Assembly (NCBI RefSeq): GCF_003121625.1
Contig: NZ_QDDJ01000014.1
Span: forward strand, 62,001-126,000
Reading direction: 5' to 3'
From: Ornithinimicrobium cavernae
GTDB lineage: Bacteria > Actinomycetota > Actinomycetes > Actinomycetales > Dermatophilaceae
DNA: 64,000 nucleotides
In this document: positions 1-10,012 of the stretch, one piece after another
Position numbering within the stretch: the first letter of the stretch is position 1
Layout: the number at the start of each line of letters is the position of its first letter
Notes under the pieces: generated by a model
Seen by the model: only the letters and a program-made list of their open reading frames with translations
What the model was told of the DNA's origin: nothing
Databases searched by the model: none
Program-made: the position numbers and the translations under genes

Positions 1-1230
1 GTCGGAGGCCTCCGACAGCACGGCCGCGAGCGCGTCGATCACCTGGCGGAGCTCCTCCTCGGTGATGGTGAGCGGCGGGGCCAGCCGGATGGTCGAGCCG
101 TGGGTGTCCTTGGCCAGGACACCCTTCTTGGCCAGGCCCTTGCAGGCGTCCTTGCCGGACATCAGCGCCGGGTCGATGTCGATGCCGGCCCACAGACCGC
201 GCACGCGCACACTGTCGACACCCTTGCCGATGAGGGCCTCGAGACCGTCGCGGAAGGTGGCCTCCAGGTCAGCGGCCCGCTGCTGCGGCTCGCCGGTCTG
301 GAGCATCTTGACCACGGCGTGACCCACGGCGGCAGCCAGCGGGTTGCCACCGAAGGTGGAGCCGTGGGTGCCGGGGGTGATGACGCCCATGACGTCCTCG
401 TTGGCCGCGACGGCCGAGACCGGCACGATGCCGCCGCCGAGCGCCTTGCCGAGGGTGTAGATGTCGGCCTCGACGCCCTCGTAGCCGCAGGCGAGCGTGG
501 TGCCGGTGCGCCCCAGCCCGGACTGGATCTCGTCGGCGATCATCAGCACGTTGCGGTCGGTGCACAGCTCGCGCAGCCCCGGCAGGAAGCCCTCCTTGGG
601 AATCTGCACGCCCTGCTCGCCCTGGATCGGCTCGACGAGCACGGCCACCGTGTCATCGGTGATGGCGGACTCGATCGCGGCCAGGTCGCCGTAGGGCACG
701 GCGGTGAAGCCCGGGGTGTAGGGGCCGTAGTCGTCGTGCGCCTCCGGGTCGTCGGAGAAGCTGATGATCGTGGTGGTGCGGCCGTGGAAGTTGCCGTCCA
801 TCACGATGATGTGGGCCTTGCCCTGCTCGACGCCCTTGACGCGGTAACCCCACTTGCGGGCCAGCTTGATCGCGGTCTCCACGGCCTCGGCGCCGGTGTT
901 CATCGGCAGGATCTGGTCCTTGCCGACGAGTTCGGCCAGGTCGCGGCAGAACGGGCCGAGCTGGTCGTTGTGGAAGGCGCGGCTGGTCAGCGTGGACCGG
1001 TCGAGCTGTGCCTTGGCCGCCGCGACGAGGTCGGGGTGGCGGTGGCCAAAGTTGAGCGCGGAGTAGCCCGCCAGCGCATCGAGGTAACGGTTGCCCTCGA
1101 CGTCGGTCACCCACACGCCCTCGGCCTCGGCCACGACGACCGGGAGCGGGGAGTAGTTGTGTGCCGCGACGCGGTCCTCGAGCTCGATGAACGCTGCGTT
1201 GGTCTGCGGGAGCGAGGTGGTGTCGGTCAT
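1..1230 (-). CDS. rocD: Ornithine--oxo-acid transaminase, 3' end cut by window edge
   Basis: PLP-dependent class III aminotransferase that converts ornithine and 2-oxoglutarate to glutamate semialdehyde and glutamate, in cytosolic arginine/ornithine catabolism. Reading from ATG at 1230, 410 codons run open to base 1 with no stop, so only the last few residues (or just the stop) are missing; the family is about 400 residues. Visible signatures: N-terminal YSPLPVVVAEAEGVWVTDVE, FHGRTTTIISFSD, the cofactor region LMIADEIQSGLGRTG, the PLP lysine in TLGKALGGGIVP, and THGSTFGGNPLAAAVG. A -10 box lies only 6 nt upstream of the ATG, so the mRNA is probably leaderless. Family and position-specific motifs favour ornithine over acetylornithine or GABA aminotransferase; substrate assignment is inferred from sequence only. 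Confidence 0.9.
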   Translation of the reverse strand, partial: MTDTTSLPQTNAAFIELEDRVAAHNYSPLPVVVAEAEGVWVTDVEGNRYLDALAGYSALNFGHRHPDLVAAAKAQLDRSTLTSRAFHNDQLGPFCRDLAELVGKDQILPMNTGAEAVETAIKLARKWGYRVKGVEQGKAHIIVMDGNFHGRTTTIISFSDDPEAHDDYGPYTPGFTAVPYGDLAAIESAITDDTVAVLVEPIQGEQGVQIPKEGFLPGLRELCTDRNVLMIADEIQSGLGRTGTTLACGYEGVEADIYTLGKALGGGIVPVSAVAANEDVMGVITPGTHGSTFGGNPLAAAVGHAVVKMLQTGEPQQRAADLEATFRDGLEALIGKGVDSVRVRGLWAGIDIDPALMSGKDACKGLAKKGVLAKDTHGSTIRLAPPLTITEEELRQVIDALAAVLSEASD

Positions 1231-1236
1231 GGGCCA

Positions 1237-1242
1237 AGACTA
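1237..1242 (-). promoter_or_regulatory. -10 box for rocD, leaderless arrangement
   Basis: TAGTCT on the minus strand followed by 6 nt and the rocD ATG. With a start point about 7 nt after the -10 box, transcription would begin at or next to the A of the start codon. No Shine-Dalgarno sequence fits in this gap. The -35 region (near 1260-1265, TTCGCT) is poor. Confidence 0.45.
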
Positions 1243-1320
1243 GATCCAAAGCCACCCACAGCGAACACGCGGTGCCCCGAACCACGAATCGACGTGCGGA
1301 GGCACGACCAAACCCGGGGA

Positions 1321-1372
1321 GCCACCGACGAAACCGCTACGCACGTACGGGCGCCACCGACGAAACCACTAC
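1321..1372. repeat. Two 20-bp direct repeats spaced 32 bp
   Basis: gccaccgacgaaaccgctac at 1321-1340 recurs with one mismatch at 1353-1372. The second copy includes the stop codon of the DinB gene, and the first lies in the gap before rocD. Looks like a small local duplication; no function is apparent. Confidence 0.6.
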
Positions 1373-1950
1373 GACAATACGGGGCGGTGGGCCCAGAGGT
1401 CGCGGAGCAGGGCGATCTCGGCCAGGTGGTGGATCGCCTCGCGGTTGATGTGCAGCACCAGCTCGGCCATCGGGTGCTCGGCGAACGGGCCCTCCGCCTC
1501 ACCCACGGGGCGGGCGAGGGCCGACGGGTCGAGGCCGCGCACCCCAGCGAGCCACGCGGCATACGTCTCGTCCAGCTGCGCCAGGGCACCTGCCGCGGTG
1601 CCGGCATACTCCCAGGACTGGTAGTCACAGGTGCGGAACCCGAAGTGGGACGCCGCCCGCGCCCCGAAGATCCCGACGATGAGGTGCGCGAGGCGCCAGG
1701 CGATGGTGGTGACCGGTGCGGGTGTCGGCTCGGGGAGCGCGAAGTCGACCTCCCACTCGCCGGCGCCCGCTGCCTGCGGAGTGGCCGCGGTGCCCCGTGG
1801 ACGGACGCTCCAGGCGCCCTCGACCGGCTCCCAGAGATACTCCGCGTCGGTCAGCCCGTCCAACCGGTGCCGCGCGTGCTCCCAGTGCCAGGTCAGCTGC
1901 TCGATCGCGAGCTGGTGCCAGTCCGTTGTGCCCGTTGCCGCAGTGCTCAT
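1369..1950 (-). CDS. DinB-fold metalloenzyme-like protein
   Basis: A 193-residue cytosolic protein of the DinB/maleylpyruvate isomerase-like four-helix fold. These enzymes typically bind a divalent metal through three histidines and include mycothiol- or bacillithiol-dependent transferases. Seen here: an N-terminal amphipathic helix ending in HWEHARHRLDGLTD, a central W-x-P-x-x-G-A-W-S-V-R segment, a helix with HLIVGIFGARAASHFG, and a C-terminal helix with HINREAIHHLAE, which supplies candidate metal ligands. Start ATG at 1950 follows GGGGAGAGAC on the mRNA, a good ribosome site, and a TAGTCT -10 box lies about 28 nt upstream. It is followed by rocD on the same strand but with an independent promoter. 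Substrate unknown. Confidence 0.75.
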   Translation of the reverse strand: MSTAATGTTDWHQLAIEQLTWHWEHARHRLDGLTDAEYLWEPVEGAWSVRPRGTAATPQAAGAGEWEVDFALPEPTPAPVTTIAWRLAHLIVGIFGARAASHFGFRTCDYQSWEYAGTAAGALAQLDETYAAWLAGVRGLDPSALARPVGEAEGPFAEHPMAELVLHINREAIHHLAEIALLRDLWAHRPVLS

Positions 1951-1977
1951 GTCTCTCCCCTTGCTCGGATCCCACCG

Positions 1978-1983
1978 AGACTA
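1978..1983 (-). promoter_or_regulatory. -10 box for the DinB-fold gene
   Basis: TAGTCT on the minus strand, about 28 nt before the ATG at 1950, leaving a leader of about 20 nt that contains GGGGAGA. The identical hexamer serves rocD 740 bp further on. No clear -35. Confidence 0.35.
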
Positions 1984-2020
1984 GGACCGGGCACCGACAG
2001 CACGGCGGACGTCGGGAACG

Positions 2021-2056
2021 CCCGAGGGCCCCGACCGTGTGGTCAGGGCCCTCGGG
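2021..2056 (-). terminator. Intrinsic-type hairpin after tRNA-Tyr
   Basis: A 16-bp stem (2021-2036 with 2041-2056) closed by a 4-nt loop. The single mismatch becomes a G-U wobble only when read on the minus strand, which suits termination of the tRNA transcript. No U-tract follows, as is common in high-GC actinomycetes. Confidence 0.7.
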
Positions 2057-2062
2057 GCGTGG

Positions 2063-2145
2063 TGGCAGGTGCAGGATTCGAACCTGCGTAGGCGTACGCC
2101 GGCGGATTTACAGTCCGCTTCCATTGGCCACTCGGACAACCTGCC
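2063..2145 (-). tRNA. tRNA-Tyr (GTA anticodon)
   Basis: An 83-nt class II tRNA. The 7-bp acceptor stem GGCAGGT/ACCTGCC carries discriminator A, the D-arm region reads GTCCGAGTGGCC, the anticodon loop CTGTAAA gives GTA, a long variable arm follows, and the T-arm is GCAGGTTCGAATCCTGC. The CCA end is not encoded. A TATCCT -10 box is 16 nt upstream and a strong hairpin follows directly. Confidence 0.96.
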
Positions 2146-2161
2146 GTGACTGGCGGGTGAA

Positions 2162-2167
2162 AGGATA
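2162..2167 (-). promoter_or_regulatory. -10 box for tRNA-Tyr
   Basis: TATCCT on the minus strand ends 16 nt before the mature 5' end of tRNA-Tyr, leaving a precursor leader of about 10 nt. No convincing -35 hexamer. Confidence 0.4.
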
Positions 2168-2224
2168 ACAGGGGAAGCACACCACGTCCGAACCAGACCC
2201 GGACCCCTACGGAGGAGCAGCACC

Positions 2225-2722
2225 ATGGCCGACTCGTCGTTCGACATCGTCAGCAAGGTCGACAAGCAGGAGGTCGCCAACGCCGTCAACCAGGCCGCGA
2301 AGGAGATCAGCCAGCGCTACGACTTCCGCAACATCGGCGCGTCCGTCGAGCTGTCCGGTGAGACGATCACGATGCGCGCCAACAGCGAGGAGCGGTGCCT
2401 CGCTGTGCTCGATGTCCTGCAGACCAAGCTGGTCAAGCGGGGCGTCTCCCTCAAGTCGCTGAACTACTCCGACGACGGCGAGCCCCGCCCGTCCGGCAAG
2501 GAGTACCGCCTGGACGCCGCCCTCACCGAGGGCATCAGCTCGGAGAACGCCAAGAAGGTCTCCAAGCTGATCCGGGACGAGGGCCCCAAGTCCGTCAAGG
2601 CCCAGATCCAGGGCGACGAGCTGCGGGTCACCTCCAAGTCCCGCGACGACCTGCAGGAGGTCCAGCGCCTGGTCAAGGGCGCCGACCTCGACTTCGCGGT
2701 GCAGTTCACCAACTACCGCTGA
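2225..2722 (+). CDS. yajQ: YajQ family nucleotide-binding protein
   Basis: A 165-residue small cytosolic protein with two ferredoxin-like lobes, close to the family norm of about 163. Members bind nucleotides, and some (Xanthomonas) bind cyclic di-GMP and act as regulators; the role in actinomycetes is not established. Family features seen: the start [70 protein letters not shown] and the C-terminal [17 protein letters not shown] 7 nt before the ATG sets the start clearly. It stands alone, divergent from tRNA-Tyr and 128 bp ahead of the ECF sigma gene. Confidence 0.93.
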   Translation: MADSSFDIVSKVDKQEVANAVNQAAKEISQRYDFRNIGASVELSGETITMRANSEERCLAVLDVLQTKLVKRGVSLKSLNYSDDGEPRPSGKEYRLDAALTEGISSENAKKVSKLIRDEGPKSVKAQIQGDELRVTSKSRDDLQEVQRLVKGADLDFAVQFTNYR

Positions 2723-2850
2723 CCCGGGCCGCACCCGCCCCCGGAGCAGGTCACGATCTCGCGAACACCCTGCACGGAACCGGTGCAACACCTGTCCCCC
2801 GGCTGACACTGGACGGATAGGGCCTCCGCCGTGGTGAGGCCGATCGAGCG

Positions 2851-3387
2851 ATGGAGGCCGCGGTGGTACTCGGGATGTCAGAGGCGAACGGCACGGGACC
2901 ACCTGTCCGCGACGCCGCGTGGTTCGACCAGCTGTTCGCGGAGCACGCGGTGTCGTTGCACCGCTACTTCGTGCGCCGCGCCCCGCGGCAGGAGGCCGAG
3001 GACCTCGCCGCCGAGGTGTTCGCGGTGGCCTGGCGCCGCCGGGACAGCATCCCGGAGGACTTCGTCCTCCCCTGGCTCTACAAGACCGCCTCCTACGTGC
3101 TGTCCAACCACCGCCGCAAGCCGACCCTGACGCTGCTGGCCGACTACGGCTCCGAGTCCGACGAGCGCAGCGCCAGCGTCGACCCGGCCGAGCTCGTGGT
3201 GGAGGACGACGACGTGCGGCAGGCCTTGGCCAGGCTCAGCCCTCGCGACCGCAAGGTGCTCATGCTGCACGCCTGGGAGGGCCTGGACGGCGAGGGCCTG
3301 GCCAAGGCCCTCGGGGTGACCCGTGGCGGGGCCGCGGCGGCCCTGTCCCGCGCACGCGCACGGCTGCGCGAGGCGTGGGCGACGTGA
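2851..3387 (+). CDS. ECF RNA polymerase sigma factor
   Basis: A 178-residue group IV sigma factor. Region 2 is visible as HRYFVRRAPRQEAEDLAAEV followed by FAVAWRRR, and region 4 as RLSPRDRKVLMLHAWEGL with the helix-turn-helix GLAKALGVTRGGAAAALSRA. It should direct core polymerase to a small regulon. The start is uncertain: ATG 2851 has GTGAGG 12 nt upstream, and ATG 2875 (giving MSEANGTG) is also plausible. The gene for a single-pass membrane protein follows after 81 bp, the usual arrangement of sigma factor and membrane-bound partner, although that partner lacks the zinc-binding anti-sigma motif. Target promoters cannot be named from this window. Confidence 0.85.
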   Translation: MEAAVVLGMSEANGTGPPVRDAAWFDQLFAEHAVSLHRYFVRRAPRQEAEDLAAEVFAVAWRRRDSIPEDFVLPWLYKTASYVLSNHRRKPTLTLLADYGSESDERSASVDPAELVVEDDDVRQALARLSPRDRKVLMLHAWEGLDGEGLAKALGVTRGGAAAALSRARARLREAWAT

Positions 3388-3468
3388 GCCGCACCGGCAA
3401 CACACGCCCGCTCCGGAACATAGATGGTGCAGGGACCACCGGCCTGTTGGCCCCGACAGGGAGGACAC

Positions 3469-5010
3469 ATGATGGATGACTTCGAGGACGACGAGGCGCT
3501 GGCCCGGCTCCGAGCCGCGGACCCCGCCACGGGGGCACACCCGAATCTGCACAGGATCTCCGAGAAGCTCCGGGGGCGGACACCTCTGGGCAGCAGCCGC
3601 GACGAGGGCGGCCGCCCGTCCGGTTACGCCTTCTCCACGACCAGCGACACGGCCGTCCACGTCTCGGACCCAGGCGTCAGGACCGGCCGCGCCGGCCTGC
3701 TGGTGGCCGCGTCGGTTGCGGCCCTCGCGCTGGGTGGCGGTGGCTTCGCGGCGGGGCTGAGTGCCGGCTCCGACGACGACACCGTCACCACGGTCGCCGG
3801 CACCCAGGACGCCGGCGGCCAACGTGAGGACGGCCTGACTGCCGACAAGGAGGCGCCGGAGCTCATCGGTGTCGGTGAGTCGGCGGGCGACGAGGCGATG
3901 GGCGGCGACGGGGACATGGGAGTCGCGGTCGAGTCCGGATCCGACAGCGGCGGCTACGCCGGGCCGGTCATCCCGGTGGCCGGTGACGGACTGTCCACGG
4001 AGCGCACGTCGGGGACGGTCTATGCCCCGGCCGGCGGGCAGGGCGCCGACCCGACGGACCTGCTCGAGCAGTATGCCGCGGGGCTGGGGATGGAGGGCCA
4101 GGTCAACGACTACGACCGTGCCGCCGACATGACGGACGCCACGGACGCGCGCAGCGTGCACGTGAACAGCTACGGCGGCCTGACCTCGCTCGACTACAGC
4201 AACCCTGCCGTCGACCCCTACTGCGAGCAGTCCAAGGCCGAGTCCGGCGACTCGGGCTACGGCTGGTTCGGCCCGGGCGGACCGGCGCTGGAGGACCTGA
4301 CCTGCGTCCCCGCGGGCCCGCTCCCGGACGAGGAGAGTGCCATCGCGACGGTCAAGGAGTTCCTGGACCAGGCGGGGGTGGACTACACCGGCTACGAGTT
4401 CAGCACCGACCCGATGTACCACGAGATGCTCGCCGGCAGCGCGATGGAGGGCGACGACACCGCCAGCGCGACCGCCGCCCCGGACGACGCGTCCGTGGCC
4501 ACGGGCGAGCCGGAGCCTCTGCCGATCGAGGAACCGGTCGAGGGCATCACGGACCTGCCGATCATCGCCCGCAACACCGCGGCGCCGCTGACCGACTACC
4601 GGTCCTGGCACTTCTCGGTCACGGGCGGCGGCCTGGCCTACGCCAGTCTGCAGCTGGGCGACCTGGTCGAGCTCGGTGACTACCCTGTGATCTCGGCCAC
4701 CGAGGCCGTGGAGCGCGCGACCGACACCCGCTTCCAGCAGATCGGCGTCTACATTCCCGACGTCGAGTACGGCGAGACCTACCTGGAGGAGTGGACCGAG
4801 CCCGCTCCGCTGCCGGCACTCTCACCCGGCGACCAGATCCCCTTCCCGATGTCGGAGTCGACCGTCACCCGGGCCGAGCTGAGCACCGGCGTGCTGAGCA
4901 TGTGGGACGGCACCGAGTACCTCGTGCCGGTCTACCACCTCTCCGACGACGAGGGTCACCACTGGCAGGTGCTCGGCCTCGCGGAGGACGCCCTGGACTT
5001 CGCTCCCTGA
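3469..5010 (+). CDS. Single-pass membrane protein partnered with ECF sigma factor
   Basis: A 513-residue protein. An N-terminal cytosolic part of about 75 residues (start MMDDFEDDEALARLRAADP) is followed by one hydrophobic segment (about residues 77-98, LLVAASVAALALGGGGFAAG) and a large acidic extracellular region with glycine/aspartate-rich linkers and a proline-glutamate hinge near residue 350. The order and spacing after an ECF sigma gene suggest that the cytosolic part holds the sigma factor, as in actinobacterial sigma/membrane-protein pairs of the CU044_5270 type. There is no HxxxCxxC zinc-binding anti-sigma motif, so the interaction is inferred from context. ATG at 3469 or 3472 is chosen because GGGAGG ends 4-7 nt upstream; the frame remains open further upstream without a ribosome site. 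What the extracellular part senses is unknown. Confidence 0.7.
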   Translation: MMDDFEDDEALARLRAADPATGAHPNLHRISEKLRGRTPLGSSRDEGGRPSGYAFSTTSDTAVHVSDPGVRTGRAGLLVAASVAALALGGGGFAAGLSAGSDDDTVTTVAGTQDAGGQREDGLTADKEAPELIGVGESAGDEAMGGDGDMGVAVESGSDSGGYAGPVIPVAGDGLSTERTSGTVYAPAGGQGADPTDLLEQYAAGLGMEGQVNDYDRAADMTDATDARSVHVNSYGGLTSLDYSNPAVDPYCEQSKAESGDSGYGWFGPGGPALEDLTCVPAGPLPDEESAIATVKEFLDQAGVDYTGYEFSTDPMYHEMLAGSAMEGDDTASATAAPDDASVATGEPEPLPIEEPVEGITDLPIIARNTAAPLTDYRSWHFSVTGGGLAYASLQLGDLVELGDYPVISATEAVERATDTRFQQIGVYIPDVEYGETYLEEWTEPAPLPALSPGDQIPFPMSESTVTRAELSTGVLSMWDGTEYLVPVYHLSDDEGHHWQVLGLAEDALDFAP

Positions 5011-5032
5011 CCCGGACGGGGCCGGGGTGACC

Positions 5033-5065
5033 AGCGGGTGCCGCGCTCACAGCGCGGCACCCGCT
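5033..5065. terminator. Bidirectional terminator hairpin
   Basis: A perfect 15-bp stem (5033-5047 with 5051-5065) with a CAC loop, placed between the convergent sigma-partner membrane gene (ends 5010) and pepN (ends 5114). It reads equally well on both strands. Confidence 0.85.
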
Positions 5066-5113
5066 GCGCGTCCAGGACTGGCGTATGCCGTCAGTCGGGA
5101 CAGGCGTCGGCCG

Positions 5114-7606
<2,493 letters not shown>

Positions 7607-7667
7607 GGTCGCCAAGCCTGCCACGCCCCCATTTTCGTAGGGGCCTCGTAGGCTCCCCCGGGCCCGA

Positions 7668-8789
7668 TCACCCGGCGTCGAGAACGCTCTCCACGGCGAC
7701 GGACTCCAGCCCGACCGCCCGGCCCACCGCCGCGTTGGTCAGCCGGCCGGCATGGGTGCTGAGCCCCCGGGCCAGCGTCGGGTCGTCACGCAGGGCCTGC
7801 GCCCATCCCTTGTCAGCCAGCGCCACGGCATACGGCAGCGTGGCGTTGGTCAACGCGTAGGTCGAGGTGTGCGGCACCGCGCCGGGCATGTTGCCCACGC
7901 AGTAGAAGATCGAGTCGTGGACCGTGAACGTCGGGTCGTCGTGGGTGGTGACCCTGCTGTCCGCGAAGCACCCGCCCTGGTCGATGGCGATGTCGACGAG
8001 CACCGACCCCGGCTTCATCCGCGCGACCAGGTCGTTGCTGACCAGCTTGGGGGCCGCGGCACCAGGGACCAGGACGGCACCGATCACCAGGTCGGCCTCC
8101 AGCACGGTCTCCTGGAGGGTCAGCTCCGAGGACGCCAGCCCCCTGACGCGGTTCTGCGAGCGCCAGAACGCCGTCCGCAGCTTCTCCACGTCGGTGTCGA
8201 GCAGGGTCACCTCGGCCCCCATGCCGACGGCGATATTCGCCGCGTTCTGCCCGGCGACGCCGGCGCCGATGATGACCACCCTGGCGCTGGCCACGCCGCC
8301 GACGCCTCCCATCAGGACACCCCTGCCCCCGTTGGCCCGGAGCAGGGCGTGCGAGCCGACCTGCGGCGCCAGGCACCCGGCCACCTCGGACATCGGGTAG
8401 AGCAGCGGCAGCACACCCGAGGGCAGCTGCACGGTCTCGTAGGCGATGGCGGTGACGCCGCGGTCCACCAGCTCGCGGGTCAGGTCGCCGTTGGCGGCGA
8501 GGTGCAGGAACGTGAAGAGCACCTGGCCCTCGCGTAGCAGGGGGTACTCCTGCGCCACCGGCTCCTTGACCTTGAGGACCAGCTCCGCGCTCCCCCACAC
8601 GTCGTCCGCCGACGCCAGGATCCGGGCCCCGGCCGCGACGTAGTCCTCGTCGGGGATGTGCGAGCCCGCGCCGGCGCCCTGCTCGATGACGACCTCGTGG
8701 CCGTGGGCCACGAGCTCATGGACCCCGATCGGGGTGAGCGCCACGCGGTACTCGCGGTTCTTGACTTCCCGGGGCACACCGATCCTCAT
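7668..8789 (-). CDS. ald: Alanine dehydrogenase
   Basis: A 373-residue NAD-dependent enzyme that interconverts L-alanine and pyruvate plus ammonium in the cytosol, close to the family size of 371. Seen: the N-terminal start [20 protein letters not shown] with Arg and Lys at substrate-binding positions, the ELVLKVKEP segment, catalytic-domain [13 protein letters not shown], the Rossmann motif [14 protein letters not shown], and [15 protein letters not shown] with the active-site aspartate. The start is fixed by family alignment; GAGGATCGGGGG lies just upstream on the mRNA. It is divergent from folP2 across 100 bp and upstream of pepN on the same strand. In mycobacteria Ald is induced by alanine and low oxygen; nothing in the sequence here shows that control. 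Confidence 0.96.
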   Translation of the reverse strand: MRIGVPREVKNREYRVALTPIGVHELVAHGHEVVIEQGAGAGSHIPDEDYVAAGARILASADDVWGSAELVLKVKEPVAQEYPLLREGQVLFTFLHLAANGDLTRELVDRGVTAIAYETVQLPSGVLPLLYPMSEVAGCLAPQVGSHALLRANGGRGVLMGGVGGVASARVVIIGAGVAGQNAANIAVGMGAEVTLLDTDVEKLRTAFWRSQNRVRGLASSELTLQETVLEADLVIGAVLVPGAAAPKLVSNDLVARMKPGSVLVDIAIDQGGCFADSRVTTHDDPTFTVHDSIFYCVGNMPGAVPHTSTYALTNATLPYAVALADKGWAQALRDDPTLARGLSTHAGRLTNAAVGRAVGLESVAVESVLDAG

Positions 8790-8889
8790 CCCCCGATCCT
8801 CGCAGACCCGGTCCGGGCCCGGCGGGCGACTCCTCGCGGACCTGCTGGTCCTGGCGCGTCACCCCTCCGACGAGTGGCACGATGACGAC

Positions 8890-9843
8890 GTGACCACGCC
8901 CTCGACCCCAGCCGGACCGGCACCGGTCCACCCACCCGAGCTGCCGCGCACGCCCCCGCTGCGGCTGAGGGGACGGACCTTCGACGCGGCCCGCCCCGCC
9001 GTGATGGCGATCATCAACCGCACGCCCGACTCGTTCTGGGGCGGCAACCGGCACGCCGCGCTCGACTCGGCGCTGGAGGCCCTGCGGGGGGCGGTGGCTG
9101 CCGGAGCCGACATCGTGGACGTCGGCGGCGTCCGCGCGGGGCAGGAGGGCGAGGTCGTGGACGCCGCCGAGGAGCTGCGTCGCGTGATGCCCTTCCTCGA
9201 GGCCGCCCGCGGAGAGTTCCCCGAGCTGGTGCTCAGCCTGGACACCTGGCGCAGCGAGGTCGCCCGCGAGGCCGCGACCGTCGGCCTCGACCTGGTCAAC
9301 GACACGTGGGCGGGACACGACCCCGCCCTGGTGCACGTCGCGGCCGCGACCGGCGCCGGGATGGTGGTCTCGCACACCGGTGGGCTGCCGCCCCGGACCG
9401 ACCCGGTCGCGGTCCGGTACGCCGATGCCGAGGGCGAGGACGAGCTGGCCGTCGTCCGGGACGTGCTGCGCGTGCTCGCGGCCGGTGCCGCGGCCGCTGT
9501 GGAGGCGGGCGTGCCGGCCGAACGGGTGCTGATCGACCCGACGCTGGACTTCGGCAAGACCACGCGGCACAGCCTCACGGTGCTGCGCCACACCGGGGAC
9601 CTGGCCGCGCTCGGCTATCCCGTCCTGCAGGCCCTGTCCCGCAAGGACTTCGTGGGTGAGACGCTCGACCTGGGGCCGGATGACCGGCTGGAGGGCACGC
9701 TGGCTGCCACGGCGGTCGCGGCCTGGTTGGGGGCCACCGTGTTCCGGGCCCACGACGTGCGCGCCACCCGCCGGGTGGTCGACATGGTCGCCACGATCCG
9801 GGGCGACCGGCCCCCGAGGCTGGCCGTCCGCGGCGAGCCCTGA
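8890..9843 (+). CDS. folP2: Dihydropteroate synthase-like protein, FolP2 type
   Basis: A 317-residue TIM-barrel protein of the dihydropteroate synthase family, which joins p-aminobenzoate to pterin pyrophosphate. The barrel starts at AVMAIINRTPDSFWGG and contains ADIVDVGGVRAGQEGEVV, ELVLSLDTWRSEVAREA, DLVNDTWAGHDP, LIDPTLDFGKTTRHSL, LSRKDFVGETL and FRAHDVRATRRVVDMV. It resembles the second mycobacterial copy (FolP2/Rv1207 type) rather than FolP1: the usual VGGESTRPG loop is replaced by VGGVRAGQEG, and an HTGG stands where FolP1 has a different loop. Mycobacterial FolP2 is reported not to supply dihydropteroate synthase activity, so the function stays open. GTG 8890 is chosen as the first in-frame start after the divergent ald promoter region; the N-terminal 35 residues are proline-rich and may be shorter. 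Confidence 0.85.
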   Translation: MTTPSTPAGPAPVHPPELPRTPPLRLRGRTFDAARPAVMAIINRTPDSFWGGNRHAALDSALEALRGAVAAGADIVDVGGVRAGQEGEVVDAAEELRRVMPFLEAARGEFPELVLSLDTWRSEVAREAATVGLDLVNDTWAGHDPALVHVAAATGAGMVVSHTGGLPPRTDPVAVRYADAEGEDELAVVRDVLRVLAAGAAAAVEAGVPAERVLIDPTLDFGKTTRHSLTVLRHTGDLAALGYPVLQALSRKDFVGETLDLGPDDRLEGTLAATAVAAWLGATVFRAHDVRATRRVVDMVATIRGDRPPRLAVRGEP

Positions 9844-10012
9844 GCCGACCGCCCCAGCGTCCCGCCGCACAGGCTCGCCGCGGAGGTGACCTCACCACAC
9901 GGACTGGCAGCTCGGACGTCCCACCCAGGCCCAGCGCGCATCACCGCAGGTCCCAGCGCTGCAGCGGCAGGTCCGTCGCCGAACTGCCAGCCGTTGTGGC
10001 GGAGCGGGTGCC

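Noticed and set aside
1-16. Perfect 16-bp palindrome at the window start
   Set aside because: It encodes the conserved end of ornithine aminotransferase; a single palindrome of this size is not surprising in GC-rich coding DNA and there is no operator context.
100-2091. Very long open frames opposite real genes (also 5027-7651, 13922-16420, 45586-47382 and many others)
   Set aside because: Rich in Arg, Gly, Ala, His and Val in the pattern produced by reading high-GC genes antisense; no family motif, no ribosome site, and each is opposed by a clearly conserved protein.
2776-3420. GGAAC-type ECF promoters ahead of the first sigma gene and its partner
   Set aside because: GGAAC occurs near both starts, but no common -10 element sits at a fixed distance, so autoregulation cannot be supported.
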